In this document: in pieces, positions 63,046-64,000 of the stretch
Layout: every line of letters begins with the position of its first letter
Numbering within the stretch: the first letter of the stretch is position 1
Assembly (NCBI RefSeq): GCF_024585165.1
Contig: NZ_CP029008.1
Span: 310,001 to 374,000 of the forward strand
Origin: Bradyrhizobium sp. WBOS07
Lineage (GTDB): Bacteria; Pseudomonadota; Alphaproteobacteria; Rhizobiales; Xanthobacteraceae
Reading direction: 5' to 3'
Length of the DNA: 64,000 nt
The notes under the pieces: model-generated
Seen by the model: only the letters and a program-made list of their open reading frames with translations
Databases searched by the model: none
Told to the model about the DNA's origin: nothing
Position numbers and translations under genes: made by a program

Positions 63046-63777
63046 ATGGAGACCGCTGCTCGCTCGCGCGCCTGGCGCGCAATCCTGGTGCTATGCGGAC
63101 TGATCCTTTTCGGATCGGCCGCCGAGCTTCGCGCCGGCTCGCTGCTGTCGCCGGGAGCCGGCGTTCTCGTGCGCAAGTCCGCCGAGCCGTTCGGCGTGTT
63201 CGCCTTCGCCATTTCGTCCGGCGACCTGCGGCAGAAATGGCTTGCGCTGAAGGACAGGCTCGACGACGACATGGTGCAGCTGGCGCTGTGCGACGGCGAC
63301 CGGGACAATTGCGCATCGCCTGCGGCCCTCAAGCTGCTCGCCATCGTCGACCAGGCCCGTGCTCGCGACGGCCGCGCCCGCCTCGGCGAGACCAACCGCG
63401 CCGTCAACCTGACCATCCGGGCCGCCAATGACGGCATCGACGACGCCTGGAGCTCGCCGCTTGCGACCTTCGCGAACGGCACCGGCGATTGCGAGGACTA
63501 CGCCATCGCCAAGCTGGCCGCGCTGCGGCTGGCCGGAATTGCCGCCGAAGACCTTCGCATCGTCGTGGTGCGCGACCTCAGGGCCGGTGAAGACCATGCG
63601 GTCGCCGCGGCAAAGCTGGACGGCCACTGGCTGATGCTCGACAATCGCCGCATGGCGATGCTCGAGGACGACGCTGCGCGCAGCTACCAGCCGCTGTTCG
63701 CACTCGACCGGTCGGGCGTGCTGAAATATGTCGACGAGCCTGTGCGATTTTCCATGGTCGCTGCCGAGGTCCGTTGA
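63046..63777 (+). CDS. LapG-like periplasmic cysteine protease (BTLCP family)
   Basis: This 243-residue protein has a signal peptide (RAILVLCGLILFGSA, to about residue 30) and a bacterial transglutaminase-like cysteine protease domain. The catalytic triad is visible: Cys149 in NGTGDCEDYAIAK, His184 in GEDHAVAAAK and Asp199 in GHWLMLDNRRM. LapG enzymes cut the N-terminal retention module of LapA-type adhesins in the periplasm to release them from the cell surface. The giant FecR adhesin is its divergent neighbour and the obvious candidate target (inference). A GGGGA site precedes the ATG at 63046. No LapD-like gene is visible in the window. Confidence 0.88.
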   Translation: METAARSRAWRAILVLCGLILFGSAAELRAGSLLSPGAGVLVRKSAEPFGVFAFAISSGDLRQKWLALKDRLDDDMVQLALCDGDRDNCASPAALKLLAIVDQARARDGRARLGETNRAVNLTIRAANDGIDDAWSSPLATFANGTGDCEDYAIAKLAALRLAGIAAEDLRIVVVRDLRAGEDHAVAAAKLDGHWLMLDNRRMAMLEDDAARSYQPLFALDRSGVLKYVDEPVRFSMVAAEVR

Positions 63778-63889
63778 CCGGTCCAGCGGACCCATAGACC
63801 GACATCACCTCAGACCTCCCCCACAAGGCCATTCCACCGCGCCATGCCGGACGCTAGCATGGCCGGGGCCACGCCGGGGGACGAAGAGA

Positions 63890-64000
63890 ATGCGCATCAC
63901 CGTGCTGTCTGTGCTTGTGCTCCTGGCATGGCCGACGGCCCCAGCACTGGCGCAATCCGCGCCGTTCGACCGCTCCATCGCCGATCGGCTTCCGCTGTTC
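63890..64000 (+). CDS. Start of an exported protein, cut by the window edge
   Basis: The first 37 codons (MRITVLSVLVLLAWPTAPAL, signal cleavage near ALAQ) encode a Sec signal peptide and then a short stretch SAPFDRSIADRLPLF. A GAAGAGA site precedes the ATG. It lies 112 bases after the LapG-like gene on the same strand and may be part of that operon. The protein cannot be identified from this fragment. Confidence 0.7.
   Translation, partial: MRITVLSVLVLLAWPTAPALAQSAPFDRSIADRLPLF

Overview
The window looks like chromosomal DNA from a Bradyrhizobium-type alphaproteobacterium (Nitrobacteraceae). The evidence is high GC, the alphaproteobacterial dnaG-rpoD pair and rpoH, many dispersed palindromic intergenic repeats of a kind familiar from Bradyrhizobium and Rhodopseudomonas, and a gene set (LVIVD protein, FecR/VCBS adhesin with a CHASE2 cyclase, UPF0158, DUF2189) typical of that group. 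No database was searched, so the genus is an inference.

Layout, left to right. 1-17.5 kb is mostly metabolism: the start of a 2-dehydro-3-deoxygalactonokinase gene; a luciferase-like monooxygenase with a flavin reductase; a cytokinin-dehydrogenase-like FAD oxidase with a LysR regulator; an AcoR-type sigma-54 activator; a single-chain biotin-dependent acyl-CoA carboxylase; a chemoreceptor; two small CxxC proteins; a CobW-type GTPase next to an N-acyl-D-amino-acid deacylase; and a secreted lipase-like hydrolase. 17.5-23 kb is an accessory patch: a 5'-truncated higB with intact higA, a UPF0158 protein, a DUF900 lipoprotein hydrolase and a NERD/UvrD helicase. The junction between the last two is duplicated around a short insert coding for an unknown secreted Cys-rich peptide. 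23-39 kb holds the tRNA-Glu gene and core genes (rluD-like, rpoH, rpoD, dnaG), cell-wall enzymes, a diguanylate cyclase, a tiny lysine-rich protein and two palindromic-repeat insertions. 39-52 kb has assorted enzymes, an ArsR-SRPBCC operon with a clear operator and probable leaderless start, a hybrid histidine kinase, and an acyl-CoA synthetase with MarR. 52.5-64 kb is a surface-adhesion block: a CHASE2 adenylate cyclase, a 2537-residue FecR/VCBS/beta-helix/LamG adhesin with a type I secretion C-terminus, and, divergently, a LapG-like periplasmic cysteine protease.

The most interesting points are: (1) the adhesin, LapG-like protease and CHASE2 cyclase locus, which may be a cAMP-linked variant of the Lap adhesin-release system; (2) an internally deleted IS481-type element with perfect 54-bp inverted ends and a 5-bp target duplication, inserted at the apex of a palindromic repeat, with a second truncated copy at the same point of another copy of that repeat; (3) the Campbell-like duplication around the Cys-rich peptide; (4) a DnaG primase that has lost all four zinc ligands and carries an RGG-like insert.
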